The notes under the pieces are model-generated. The model was not told where the DNA came from. It did not search any database and was given only the letters and a program-made list of their open reading frames with translations. 26,408 nt of DNA from an uncultured Duganella sp. (GTDB taxonomy: Bacteria; Pseudomonadota; Gammaproteobacteria; Burkholderiales; Burkholderiaceae), in NCBI GenBank assembly GCA_946482335.1, contig CAMLRG010000072.1:1-26408 (forward strand), given 5' to 3'. Shown in pieces: positions 1 to 7,543 of the stretch. Both the position numbers and the translations under genes were made by a program. Every line of letters starts with the position of its first letter. The stretch's first letter is position 1.

Positions 1-71
1 TCGTCTTCGGCCGCCAGGGCGTTGCCCGCGGCCAGGCCGGAGGCCAGGATCAAGGTCGTTAAAAATTTCAT
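1..71 (-). CDS. Secreted protein, N-terminal signal peptide only (partial)
   Basis: On the minus strand an ATG at 71-69 opens a frame that runs off the left edge. The 23 visible residues begin MKFLTTLILASGLAAG and continue NALAAED. This is a textbook Sec signal peptide: a lysine near the start, a hydrophobic core, and an A-x-A type cleavage site (ALA) followed by acidic residues. The start lies 12 bases after the stop of the Lrp-family gene on the same strand, so the two may be co-transcribed. Only the signal peptide is visible, so the mature function cannot be named. Confidence 0.7.
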   Translation of the reverse strand, partial: MKFLTTLILASGLAAGNALAAED

Positions 72-83
72 GGCTGAATTGTA

Positions 84-545
84 TCAGGGCTCAACGGAAT
101 GTGCGCGCTTCAGGCACCGCAAAACGAAGGTGGAGCGGCTGTGGCGGATGCCGGGCAGTTTGTACAGTTTCCGCCGCAGAAACTCTTCGTATCCCGCGGT
201 GCCGGCCACGGCCACCTTGATCAGGTAATCATATTCCCCGGTGAGCAGGTAGGCTTCCATCACTTCCGGCAATTCGGCCAATGCCAGGCCGAACTTGTGC
301 AGCATGTCGTCGTCGTGGCGGTCCAGGGTCACCTCGATGATGACGGTGTCGGGCAGGCCGAGCGCCTGCTGGTTCAGCAGCGCCGTGTAGCCCTCGATGA
401 CGCCGCGCTCTTCCATGGCGCGCACGCGGTTCCAGCACGGCGTGGTGGACAGCCCCACCGCTTCCGCCAGCCTGGTATTGCTTAAACGGCCATCGCGCCG
501 TAATTCGCGCAGGATTTTCCGGTCCATCTCATCGATTTGTTCCAT
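84..545 (-). CDS. Lrp/AsnC family transcriptional regulator
   Basis: This 153-residue protein has the usual length and layout of the Lrp/AsnC (feast/famine) family. An N-terminal winged helix-turn-helix spans about residues 5-60 (MDRKILRELRRDGRLSNTRL, then a recognition helix around LSTTPCWNRVRAMEE and the GVIEGY wing). A RAM/AsnC ligand-binding domain follows (about 65-145), including the conserved GEYDYLIKV core. Such proteins bind DNA as dimers or octamers and respond to amino acids. The start is supported by an AAGGA Shine-Dalgarno sequence a few bases upstream on the minus strand. It is divergent from a small ACT-like gene at 642, and the region between them holds inverted repeats that could be its own operator. 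The ligand cannot be told from sequence. Confidence 0.93.
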   Translation of the reverse strand: MEQIDEMDRKILRELRRDGRLSNTRLAEAVGLSTTPCWNRVRAMEERGVIEGYTALLNQQALGLPDTVIIEVTLDRHDDDMLHKFGLALAELPEVMEAYLLTGEYDYLIKVAVAGTAGYEEFLRRKLYKLPGIRHSRSTFVLRCLKRAHSVEP

Positions 546-590
546 GTTTTCCTTGCAATGAAGAAGATTCTTCTATTTTACATGGAAAAC
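546..590. promoter_or_regulatory. Candidate Lrp-family operator in divergent promoter region
   Basis: Between the Lrp-family start and the divergent small gene lies a perfect inverted repeat, GAAGAA-GA-TTCTTC (560-573). It is flanked by a second pair of arms, GTTTTCC (546-552) and GGAAAAC (584-590), centred almost on the same point. Lrp/AsnC proteins bind imperfect AT-rich palindromes and commonly autoregulate. The nested symmetry directly upstream of the regulator is seen in the sequence; its role as operator is inferred. Confidence 0.4.
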
Positions 591-641
591 GAGGCAAACT
601 TTGGATGCCTATTCCCGACGGCCAGACGGATAATCCTCGCC

Positions 642-905
642 ATGAACACAGAACAAAGAACCTTCCGCCTGCGCCTGGACCGCTGCTCCGCCATGGATGC
701 CGCCGAAGCCGTGCTGGCGACCCTGCGCCGTGGCGGCGTCCAGCTCCATGCGATGCGCATGGCGCCCGGCGTGCACGGCATGAACCTGGATCTCGATGTG
801 GCGGCCGAGGGCGAAGATGCCCTGGTGCTGGCCCGTATGCGGCTGTGCAACCTGATCGGCGTCTTGAAGATCCGGGTCCAGGCACGCGCTTATGCGCCGA
901 TATAG
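642..905 (+). CDS. Small ACT-like protein, IlvM-type
   Basis: An 87-residue protein starting MNTEQRTFRLRLDRC. Length and pattern resemble the small ACT-domain regulatory subunit of acetolactate synthase (IlvM-like): a first beta strand (FRLRLDR), an AAEAVLATLRRGGVQLHAM helix-strand, a strand around GMNLDLDVA, a helix (DALVLARMRLCNLIGV) and a final strand. No catalytic acetolactate synthase subunit is adjacent in this window. The frame could open earlier at 537, but that extension overlaps the Lrp start and reads unlike a conserved N-terminus, so 642 is preferred despite a weak ribosome site. The stop overlaps the 3' end of the convergent permease gene by 16 bases. Its position divergent from an Lrp-family regulator fits amino-acid metabolism. 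The family call is tentative. Confidence 0.6.
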   Translation: MNTEQRTFRLRLDRCSAMDAAEAVLATLRRGGVQLHAMRMAPGVHGMNLDLDVAAEGEDALVLARMRLCNLIGVLKIRVQARAYAPI

Positions 906-2188
906 GCGTATTTGAAGCCGAAAATGATGGCAATCGCCCACACGATGGGTTTCACTTCGCGCAAGCGCCAGGTCAGAAGCTTGAGCGCCGCATAGGTGAT
1001 GAAGCCGAATGCGATGCCGTGCGCGATCGAGTAGGTGAAGGGGATCAGCAAGGCGGTAATGGCGGCCGGGATGCTTTCGGTGGTTTCCGACCAGTCGATG
1101 TCGCCCAGGTCGCGCAGCATCAGGCAGGCGACGAACAGCAGCGCCGGGGCGGTGGCATAGGCCGGGACCACGCCCGCCAGCGGCGCGATGAACAGGCAGG
1201 CCAGGAACAGCACGGCCACCACCAGGGCCGTCAGGCCGGTGCGGCCGCCGGCTTGCACGCCCGAGGCGCTCTCCAGGTAGGCGGTGGTGCTCGAGGTGCC
1301 GAGCGCGGCGCCGGCCACGATGGCGGTGCTGTCGGCCAGCAGGGCTTTGTTCAAGCGTTCCATCTTGCCGCTCACCAGCAAGCCGGCGCGGCCGGCCACG
1401 CCCATCAGGGTGCCGGTGGCGTCGAACAGTTCGACCAGGAAGAACACCAGTACCACGTTCAGCACGCCGACGCCCAGCGCGCCGCCGACATCGAGCTTGA
1501 GGAAGGTGGGCGCCAGCGATGGCGGCGCCGAGAACACGCCATGGAAGGTATTCCCGGCGAAGAAGAAGCTCAGGACCGTCACGGCAATGATGCCGATCAG
1601 GATCGCGCCCTTGACCTTCAGGCGGTCCAGCGTGACGATCAGCAGGAAACCCACCACGGCCAGCAGCGCCGGCGCCTGGTGCAGGTCACCCACGGCCACC
1701 ATGGTGTTCGGGTTGGCGACCACGATGCCGGCGCTTTTGAGCGCGATCAGGCCGAGGAATAAGCCCAGGCCGACGGTGATGGCGATGCGCAGCGAACGCG
1801 GAATGCCGTTGACGATGGCTTCGCGCAGCCCCAGGACGCTGACCAGGATGAACAGGCAGCCCGAAATGAAGACCGCGCCCAGCGCAACGGGCCAGGCGAT
1901 GCCCATGCCCAGTACCACCGCATAGGCGAAGTACGCATTCAAACCCATGCCGGGCGCCATGCCGATCGGATAGTTGGCGTACAGGGCCATGATGGTGGTG
2001 CCGAGGGTCGCCGCCAGGCAGGTGGCGACGAACACCGCCTCTTTCGGCAAACCGGCATCGCCCAGGATGGCGGGGTTGACGAAGATGATGTAGGCCATGG
2101 TCAGGAAGGTGGTGACACCGGCCACCACTTCCGTGCGCACATCGCTGCCGGCTTCCTTGAGCTTGAATAGTTTTTCTGTAATGGACAC
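890..2188 (-). CDS. NCS2 family purine permease (guanine/hypoxanthine/adenine type)
   Basis: A 432-residue, highly hydrophobic inner-membrane transporter of the NCS2 nucleobase permease family, AzgA/PbuG/GhxP branch. Diagnostic stretches include an early VTTFLTMAYIIFVNPAIL helix, the APGMGLNAYFAY motif, the ELFDATGTLMGVA segment and the GTSSTTAYLESASGV stretch followed by GGRTGLTALVVAVLF. Members are proton symporters taking up guanine, hypoxanthine or adenine; substrate choice cannot be fixed here. A GTG start at 2188 is chosen because a GGGGAG ribosome site precedes it by about six bases and the protein then begins SITEKLFKLKEAGSD, as in relatives. The frame stays open to an ATG at 2269, but that start is less likely. 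It lies 67 bases downstream of the redox-enzyme-like gene on the same strand, so co-transcription is possible. Confidence 0.92.
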   Translation of the reverse strand: MSITEKLFKLKEAGSDVRTEVVAGVTTFLTMAYIIFVNPAILGDAGLPKEAVFVATCLAATLGTTIMALYANYPIGMAPGMGLNAYFAYAVVLGMGIAWPVALGAVFISGCLFILVSVLGLREAIVNGIPRSLRIAITVGLGLFLGLIALKSAGIVVANPNTMVAVGDLHQAPALLAVVGFLLIVTLDRLKVKGAILIGIIAVTVLSFFFAGNTFHGVFSAPPSLAPTFLKLDVGGALGVGVLNVVLVFFLVELFDATGTLMGVAGRAGLLVSGKMERLNKALLADSTAIVAGAALGTSSTTAYLESASGVQAGGRTGLTALVVAVLFLACLFIAPLAGVVPAYATAPALLFVACLMLRDLGDIDWSETTESIPAAITALLIPFTYSIAHGIAFGFITYAALKLLTWRLREVKPIVWAIAIIFGFKYAYIGA

Positions 2189-2255
2189 GAGGGCTCCCCG
2201 CATTGAGATATCGGGCAGCATACCATTACGGCAATGCTTGCAGGCAGCGACGCGC

Positions 2256-3395
2256 TCAGGCGAGGGCAAACAGTTGGCCGTAGACGCGCGCCGCCATCAG
2301 CCCGAGCGGCTGGTGGTGTACGGCGGGGCCCATATGGCGGGCCAGCATGGTCATGGCTTCGGCTTTGCTGGCGCAACTGGCGATCTGCGCTTCGAGCAGG
2401 CCAAGCTCGCTGCCGATGGTCTCCCAGGCGTGTTCGTCGGCGGGGAAACTGTGGCGCAGGATGCTGCGCGGGGCCGCGCCGGTGGCGCCGGCATCCGGCG
2501 CCGGCGGGTCGCCGCCCGTGGCGGGCGGTGCGAACATGGCCGCGATGGCCGTGCTGCCGGCGGCCGGGGGATCTTGTGGCGCGCCGTCCTCGGGCGTGGC
2601 AGGGACGGTTTGCAAGCCGATCCGTCCCAGTGCATACCCCAGCTCGATCCTTTGCAGCAGGGGCGCGGCTTCGGATGGCGGACCCAGCATCGCGCGCAGC
2701 GCATTCAGCACGATCTCGTCGGCCGGCGGTGGCGGCGGCAGCGCGATGCCCAGCTCGGCCAGCTCGTGCAATACGGAGGGCAGGGCAGCGGGCTGCTCGG
2801 CCACCGACAACTGGTAGCCGAGCAACTCAGGCAGGTAATGCTCGCCGGCGCACGCCAAGGCCAGCCGGATCGCGCCTTGCACAAAACCACCATCTTCCAG
2901 GTCTTGCCAGTTGCCGCAGCCCTGCACCGCCAGCAGTTGGCGGGTCTGGGCGACGTGGTTGGCGGCAGGGATGCCCTTGCCGAGGTAGTCGAGGTAAAGC
3001 TTGACCAGTGGCATGTAGGCGGGTTGCCGCCAGTGGTCGAGCACACAATGCAGCCAGGCGCCCTCGGCCAATAGGCCCGGTGCTTGCACGCACAGGAAGC
3101 GGCGCGCCTGGGCCAGCGTGGCGAAATGGCGGCGCGCAGCACCCTCCTGGCGTGCAGCCTGGTATTGGCGGAATTCTTCGGCGCGGTTGCGGTCGCGCAG
3201 TTCCAGCCACGCTTCCAGGTCGGCCAAAGTGGTGCGCCAGGCCGGCGGCAAGGCAGCCGCCTCGGCCAGGCGCCGCTGCAGGTAAGCGTCGGCCGCCGCC
3301 CGATCGGGCGCTTCGCGCAACAGCATATAGAGTTGACGCGACGGTCCGCCCGCTGCCGGTTGGGCAGCGCGTCCGCGGGGGAGTGTGGTCATCAT
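2256..3395 (-). CDS. Heme-oxygenase-like 'iron-containing redox enzyme' family protein
   Basis: A 379-residue predicted cytosolic, mostly helical protein with no signal peptide or membrane helix. The central part (about residues 85-215) resembles the iron-containing redox enzyme / heme-oxygenase-like fold family: a DHWRQPAYMPLVKLYLDYLG helix pair, then GNWQDLEDGGFVQGA, and the YLPELLGYQLSVAEQP stretch that matches the 'PELLGxNLxxE' pattern of that family. Diiron ligands cannot be assigned with certainty. The C-terminal part contains a proline/alanine-rich linker (about 265-310) and a final helical domain. The start has two tandem ATGs (3395, 3392) and no strong ribosome site. It precedes the purine permease on the same strand and is divergent from the flagellar operon. 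Function is unknown; the family call is moderate. Confidence 0.6.
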   Translation of the reverse strand: MMTTLPRGRAAQPAAGGPSRQLYMLLREAPDRAAADAYLQRRLAEAAALPPAWRTTLADLEAWLELRDRNRAEEFRQYQAARQEGAARRHFATLAQARRFLCVQAPGLLAEGAWLHCVLDHWRQPAYMPLVKLYLDYLGKGIPAANHVAQTRQLLAVQGCGNWQDLEDGGFVQGAIRLALACAGEHYLPELLGYQLSVAEQPAALPSVLHELAELGIALPPPPPADEIVLNALRAMLGPPSEAAPLLQRIELGYALGRIGLQTVPATPEDGAPQDPPAAGSTAIAAMFAPPATGGDPPAPDAGATGAAPRSILRHSFPADEHAWETIGSELGLLEAQIASCASKAEAMTMLARHMGPAVHHQPLGLMAARVYGQLFALA

Positions 3396-3410
3396 AGCAA
3401 GTAGTATCGG

Positions 3411-3425
3411 AGTGCCACTGGCACT
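3411..3425. promoter_or_regulatory. Perfect 15-bp palindrome upstream of divergent genes
   Basis: AGTGCCA-C-TGGCACT is a perfect inverted repeat with 7-base arms and a single central base, 15 bases upstream of the redox-enzyme-like start and overlapping the -24 element of the sigma54-like site on the plus strand. It could be a dimeric repressor or activator site controlling either direction. The symmetry is seen; function is inferred. Confidence 0.35.
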
Positions 3426-3434
3426 TTCCTAGCA
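3419..3434 (+). promoter_or_regulatory. Candidate sigma54 (-24/-12) promoter for the flagellar operon
   Basis: TGGCACTTTCCTAGCA matches the sigma54 consensus TGGCACG-N4-TTGCW at the invariant GG and GC dinucleotides with correct spacing; the mismatches are G7 to T and T13 to A. It lies about 180 bases upstream of flgF, which would leave a leader of roughly 170 bases. Sigma54 controls flagellar operons in many bacteria, but in enterobacterial-type betaproteobacteria FlhDC/sigma70 is usual, so this is a candidate only. Confidence 0.4.
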
Positions 3435-3489
3435 GAGCGGAGCGCGCCACAGTGTCAGAGCAGTCCTACAAGTCGGTTTTCGCAGAATG

Positions 3490-3516
3490 TGTTGTTTAGT
3501 GGTAAATAGTCGATAA
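3490..3516 (+). promoter_or_regulatory. Candidate sigma28 (FliA) promoter
   Basis: TGTTGTTT, 11 bases, then GTCGATAA. This matches the flagellar sigma28 consensus TAAAGTTT-N11-GCCGATAA at 5 of 8 and 7 of 8 positions with exact spacing. It lies in the AT-rich leader about 100 bases upstream of flgF. A sigma28-like gene is encoded in this same operon (18069), so a self-activating loop is possible. The match is by eye and unproven. Confidence 0.4.
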
Positions 3517-3613
3517 AAATTGTTAACTTTGCTTGCTATTTTGCATGAAATTGTTGCAATCTGTAATCGGCTTAATCCTGGCATAGCTGCCTGCCTGAAC
3601 TTCTCACTCTCCC

Positions 3614-4324
3614 ATGGATCTGAACGCTATCGCTGCAGCCTCACTGCAGCGAGACATGACAAAAATTGAATACGTTGGTCAAAATGTTGCCAATGATTTA
3701 ACTCCCGGCTATAAACGCCAGGTTCCGGTGCCGCGGAATTTCGCTGCCCAATTCCAGTCAGAGAGTGAGGCTTCGGCGGGCGGAACAATGTCGGTGTTCA
3801 TTGATCCATCCGCAGGTACGGTGCGCCACACTGGCTCTGCCCAGGACGTCGCGGTGGAAGGTCCAGCCTTTCTGCAGGTGATGTCGGAGGATGGTCTGCG
3901 ATATACCAGACACGGCGCGTTGCGGCTTGATGCGCGCGGCCGGCTGGTGGGGCCAGGCGGCTTGCCGGTGATGGGGCAGCAGGGAGAAATCGTGTTGGCC
4001 AATCTGCCTTTCCAGGTGTTGGCGAACGGTGACGTGCGCCAGGAAGGCCGCAATGCCGGGCAACTCAAGCTGGTGCAGTTCGATAACCCCGAATTGTTGC
4101 AGGCTGCAGGCGGCGGATTGTACGCGCAGGGCGGTGCCCAGTTCGCGACCGATCCAGCGCCAGCGGCAGTGCGGAGCGGACACCTTGAACAATCAAATGT
4201 AAAAAGTGCGCAAGAAATGGTTGCTTTAACTGAGGCTGTGCGGCATTTTGAATCGATGGCTCGCCTCCTGCAGGGGCACGATGAAAGCCTTGAAAAGACC
4301 ATTCGTAAACTTGGGGAGTTTTAA
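3614..4324 (+). CDS. flgF: Flagellar proximal rod protein FlgF
   Basis: First gene of the operon, 236 residues. The N-terminal axial-protein motif (about residues 20-35) reads GQNVANDLTPGYKRQ, a variant of the NN-ANxxTPGFK signature shared by rod and hook proteins. A central beta-rich domain follows (QDVAVEGPAFLQVMSEDG, RYTRHGALRLD), then the C-terminal heptad helix GHLEQSNVKSAQEMVALTEA. These parts fit FlgF, a rod component exported through the flagellar gate into the periplasm without a cleaved signal. Length is close to the usual 240-250. It is followed immediately by flgG with zero spacing, the normal FlgF-FlgG pairing. The divergent 'VANDLTPGY' motif is somewhat unlike canonical FlgF, so the F assignment rests partly on order. 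Confidence 0.85.
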   Translation: MDLNAIAAASLQRDMTKIEYVGQNVANDLTPGYKRQVPVPRNFAAQFQSESEASAGGTMSVFIDPSAGTVRHTGSAQDVAVEGPAFLQVMSEDGLRYTRHGALRLDARGRLVGPGGLPVMGQQGEIVLANLPFQVLANGDVRQEGRNAGQLKLVQFDNPELLQAAGGGLYAQGGAQFATDPAPAAVRSGHLEQSNVKSAQEMVALTEAVRHFESMARLLQGHDESLEKTIRKLGEF

Positions 4325-5104
4325 TTGAACGAGGCTCTATACATTGCCGCGACCGGCATGCACGCGCAACAGAAGAGCGTAGATACGATTGCGAACAACC
4401 TTGCCAACGTGAATACGCCTGGGTTCAAGAAGGGCAAGGTCAGCTTCGAGGATCTGGTTTACCGCACCATGAAAGGCGCCGCTGCCTCGAACGGCGCCAG
4501 CGAACGTCTGTTGCAAGCAGGTTCCGGCGTCGCCGTCCAATCTCTGCTGAAGGATTTCGCTGCGGGTGAATTGAAGAAGACCGACGCACCGATGGATCTT
4601 GCGATTCGGGGTGACGGTTTCATCGAAGTTCTGATGGACGATAGCGGCACCGCTTATTCGCGCGGCGGTTCGCTGCTCGTCGACAAGGATGGCTTGTTGG
4701 CCACGGCGGACGGCCATGTGCTGAAGCCCGGCATCCATATCGGACAGGATGCGCGTGAGATAAGTATCACGGCCGAAGGCCGGGTCCTGGTGCGCATGCG
4801 CGATCAAGGGCAGGAAATCGAGGCCGGCCGCATCGAAATGGTGCGCTTCGCCGACAACAGCGGCCTGGAGGCTGCTGGCGGAAACCTGTACCGGAGCAGT
4901 GAGCGCTCAGGGGAGCCGATCATGGGCCGCGCCGCCGAAGACGGGGTCGGCAGCCTGGCGCAGGGTTACCTGGAAGCGTCGAACGTGCGCCTGATCGACG
5001 AAATGGTTGACCTTATGGCTGCCCAGCGCGCTTATGAGAGCAATGTGAAGGTCATCCAGGCAGCCGACGAACTGCTCGCGATGAGCAACAACTTGCGTAA
5101 ATAA
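4325..5104 (+). CDS. flgG: Flagellar distal rod protein FlgG
   Basis: 259 residues, standard FlgG length. It starts with TTG directly after the flgF stop codon and reads NEALYIAATGMHAQQKSVDT. The signature NNLANVNTPGFKKGKVSFEDL (about residues 26-46) and the C-terminal GYLEASNVRLIDEMVDLMAA with the QRAYESNVKVIQAADELL helix are near-canonical FlgG. FlgG forms the distal rod that crosses the P and L rings and carries the hook. The TTG start has no obvious alternative, and translation is probably coupled to flgF. The next gene begins one base after the stop. Confidence 0.95.
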   Translation: MNEALYIAATGMHAQQKSVDTIANNLANVNTPGFKKGKVSFEDLVYRTMKGAAASNGASERLLQAGSGVAVQSLLKDFAAGELKKTDAPMDLAIRGDGFIEVLMDDSGTAYSRGGSLLVDKDGLLATADGHVLKPGIHIGQDAREISITAEGRVLVRMRDQGQEIEAGRIEMVRFADNSGLEAAGGNLYRSSERSGEPIMGRAAEDGVGSLAQGYLEASNVRLIDEMVDLMAAQRAYESNVKVIQAADELLAMSNNLRK

Positions 5105-5105
5105 A

Positions 5106-5828
5106 GTGCTGCTGCGCCTGACGTTCGCCGCCGGTATCCTGTTGGCACGCGACGCGGCCGCATGGGAGGCGCATGCCCGGCCAATGCGCCAGACCGTGTC
5201 CGGGGCGCAGGTCGCCGAGGCCGCACGGCAGTACCTGATGGAACAACTGTCTCGCAACTATGTCAGCCTGGAGATTATGCCGGCGGCCATTCCGTCCGAT
5301 GTGTCTGTCGGGCCGGGCGCGGTGCGCATGAAAGTGCGCGAACTGGCCCGCCTTGCACCGCGGTCACGCATGGTCCTGTGGGTTGACGTGGCGGGTGGTA
5401 CGGTGCAGTCGCGGCCAGTGCCGGTGCCGCTGGCCGTACGGGCAATGCGGTACGTAATGGTGGCCCGGCGCAAGGCCGAAGCAGGCGAATTGATTGGCAC
5501 CGATCATGTTGAAGTGCAGTTGCGCGATGTGGCCGTAATGCCGGCGGAGCCTGCCGAGCCGTTAAGGCCGGGGGCGCGCGTGCGCCTGCGCAAGGCTGTT
5601 GCGGCGGACGAGGTATTGCTGCGGTCTGATATGTCGTCCGCTGCAGGCGTGCTTCGAGGCGACCGGGTGACGCTGGCGGCGGGGCATGGTGCAATGTCGG
5701 TGGAGAGCCCAGCGCTTGCCCTGTCCGACGGAGAACCCGGGCAGCGGGTCATGGTGCGGGCGGTGCATGGTGAAGCGGCAGTCCAGGCCACGGTAGTCGG
5801 CTCCGGTGTAGTTCACGTGGAAGATTGA
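5106..5828 (+). CDS. flgA: FlgA, P-ring assembly chaperone
   Basis: 240 residues with a GTG start one base after flgG ends. The N-terminus LLRLTFAAGILLARDAAA is a likely Sec signal peptide, placing the protein in the periplasm. The C-terminal half holds the SAF-type domain typical of FlgA (RYVMVARRKAEAGELIGTDH, then RVRLRKAVAADEVLLRSDM and a GDRVTLAAGHGAMSVE segment). FlgA is a chaperone for FlgI polymerisation into the P ring. Its place just before flgH and flgI fits. The last four bases overlap the TTG start of flgH. Confidence 0.88.
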   Translation: MLLRLTFAAGILLARDAAAWEAHARPMRQTVSGAQVAEAARQYLMEQLSRNYVSLEIMPAAIPSDVSVGPGAVRMKVRELARLAPRSRMVLWVDVAGGTVQSRPVPVPLAVRAMRYVMVARRKAEAGELIGTDHVEVQLRDVAVMPAEPAEPLRPGARVRLRKAVAADEVLLRSDMSSAAGVLRGDRVTLAAGHGAMSVESPALALSDGEPGQRVMVRAVHGEAAVQATVVGSGVVHVED

Positions 5829-6406
5829 ATGCAATGAAGAAGATATCTTGGATGATGTTGCTGGCCTGCATGGCCGTGCCCCAAATGGTTTTGGCTACGA
5901 GTCTGTATCAAGCAGGAAATTATCAAGCGCTGACTTCTGAGTTGCGCCCGCGCCGGGTGGGCGATCTGCTGACGGTTCTGGTCTATGAGAATTCGAGCGC
6001 CAGCACCAGTGCCAACACCAGTGCCGGGCGCGACGCGGGCGTCAGCCTGGACGTCCGCCTGCCCTCGCAAGCTAAGGGAGCCGGCATTGCGGCCAGCAAC
6101 GAGCTCGACGGCCACGGCCGCACCGTGCGCGAAGGAAGGGTGCTTGCGCAACTGACCGTCGCCATCAAGGAGATCACGCCGCAAGGAATCCTGGTGGTGG
6201 CCGGCGACCAGGTATTGGAAGTGAACAATGAGAAGCAGCAGATTCGTGTCGAAGGTCAGGTGCGGCCACAGGATATATCGGATGCGAACGTGGTGCTGTC
6301 GACGCGGATCAACAATGCCCGCATCAGCTACGTCGGGCAGGGCGAACTGGCGGATTACCAGAAGCGCGGCTGGTGGCAGCGCTTCCTCACTCTGTTCGGG
6401 CTGTAA
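5825..6406 (+). CDS. flgH: FlgH, flagellar L-ring protein (short form)
   Basis: 193 residues from a TTG at 5825 overlapping the flgA stop; an ATG at 5834 (MKKISWMMLLACM) is an alternative start. The conserved core is clear: RRVGDLLTVLVYENSSASTS near the N-terminus and VLSTRINNARISYVGQGELA followed by GWWQRFLTLFGL at the end, matching the FlgH C-terminus. FlgH forms the outer-membrane L ring. It is about 40 residues shorter than the enterobacterial form, lacking most of the N-terminal spacer. A possible lipobox LLAC follows a very short hydrophobic stretch; alternatively signal peptidase I may cleave after QMVLA. Lipidation is therefore uncertain. Confidence 0.9.
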   Translation: MNAMKKISWMMLLACMAVPQMVLATSLYQAGNYQALTSELRPRRVGDLLTVLVYENSSASTSANTSAGRDAGVSLDVRLPSQAKGAGIAASNELDGHGRTVREGRVLAQLTVAIKEITPQGILVVAGDQVLEVNNEKQQIRVEGQVRPQDISDANVVLSTRINNARISYVGQGELADYQKRGWWQRFLTLFGL

Positions 6407-7527
6407 TGATGAGGCGAATATTTGCCGGTGCATTGGCAGCTGTATTGCTGGCTGTTTCCAGCGTAGTGGCCGCTGAGCCGATTCGCTTGAAAGACCTGGG
6501 CAAGATCGCAGGCTGGCGCGAAAATGGGTTGACCGGTTACGGCTTGGTGACAGGCCTGGCCGGGACGGGGGATTCCAGCCGTAACAAGGCGACACGTCAA
6601 TCGATCGCCAATATGCTGTCGCGCTTCGACATGACCGTGGTGGCCGACGATGTGCAAAGCCGCAATGTGGCTGCTGTCATGGTGACAGCGAACCTGTCGC
6701 CGTTCGCGCGTGCCGGCGATACGCTGGATGCCACCGTAACGTCGATTGGCGATGCGCGCAGCCTGGTTGGCGGGACCCTGATCGTGGCGCCATTAAAAGC
6801 CGCCAATGGTGCCATATATGCGCTGGCGCAGGGGGCGCTGTCGGTGGGTGGCTATAAATACGACATGAATGGCAATGTGCAGCAAAAGAATCACCCGACG
6901 GTGGCCTCGATTCCGAACGGGGCAACGGTGGAACAGGGCATTGAGAATGATGTGAGCCGGGGCGGGCGCAGCGTCACCTTTGTGCTGAGCGAGCCGGACC
7001 ACACCACGGCCAGCCGTGCCGCCGCCGCCATCAATCAGCGCCTGGGCGATGGCCTGGCGCAAGCCACTGATGCCTCTGGCATCGAAATTCATGTTCCCGA
7101 GGAGCGCCGGGCCCGGCTCAACGACTTCCTCAGCGCCGTGGAGAATGTGCTGGTTGAACCCGACCAGCGCGCAAGGGTCGTGATCAACGAGCGCACGGGC
7201 ACCGTCGTTGCAGGCGGCAATGTGCGTCTTTCGCGCGTAGCGATTTCCCACGGCGAGCTGAAAGTGAGCATTGAAACCGAATATAGCGTGTCGCAGCCTT
7301 TGATCATCGGACGCACAGGCGGCGGTGTGCAGTCGATCGAAGTTGCCAACAGCCAAGTGGACGTTAAGGAAGGACGGGAAACCGGCCTTGTAACGTCCAA
7401 CGGTACGACGGTGGCCGATCTGGTGCAGTCGCTGGTGCGCATCAAGACCAGTACACGCGACATCATCTCCATTTTGCGGGCGGTAAAGGCCGCCGGCGCC
7501 TTGCACGCCGAACTGGTTGTGCAATGA
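6406..7527 (+). CDS. flgI: FlgI, flagellar P-ring protein
   Basis: 373 residues, the usual length. The ATG at 6406 shares one base with the flgH stop; a second ATG follows at 6409. The N-terminal signal peptide (RRIFAGALAAVLLAVSSVVA) precedes the mature start AEPIRLKDLGKIAGWRENGL. The GYGLVTGLAGTGDSS motif and the C-terminal TRDIISILRAVKAAGALHAE block are canonical for FlgI, which builds the periplasmic P ring around the rod in the peptidoglycan layer. Adjacent flgA supplies its chaperone. Confidence is very high. Confidence 0.97.
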   Translation: MMRRIFAGALAAVLLAVSSVVAAEPIRLKDLGKIAGWRENGLTGYGLVTGLAGTGDSSRNKATRQSIANMLSRFDMTVVADDVQSRNVAAVMVTANLSPFARAGDTLDATVTSIGDARSLVGGTLIVAPLKAANGAIYALAQGALSVGGYKYDMNGNVQQKNHPTVASIPNGATVEQGIENDVSRGGRSVTFVLSEPDHTTASRAAAAINQRLGDGLAQATDASGIEIHVPEERRARLNDFLSAVENVLVEPDQRARVVINERTGTVVAGGNVRLSRVAISHGELKVSIETEYSVSQPLIIGRTGGGVQSIEVANSQVDVKEGRETGLVTSNGTTVADLVQSLVRIKTSTRDIISILRAVKAAGALHAELVVQ

Positions 7528-7543
7528 CTTCTGAGGACAAAAG

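Noticed and set aside
605..1762. A 385-codon plus-strand frame opposite the purine permease
   Set aside because: Low-complexity Gly/Gln/His/Arg translation, typical of the antisense of a hydrophobic membrane protein; the permease on the other strand is clearly real.
3541..3560. Short TTGCA/TGCAA and ATTG/CAAT symmetric arms in the flgF leader
   Set aside because: Arms of only 4-5 bases in AT-rich DNA are expected by chance; not strong enough to call an operator or hairpin.
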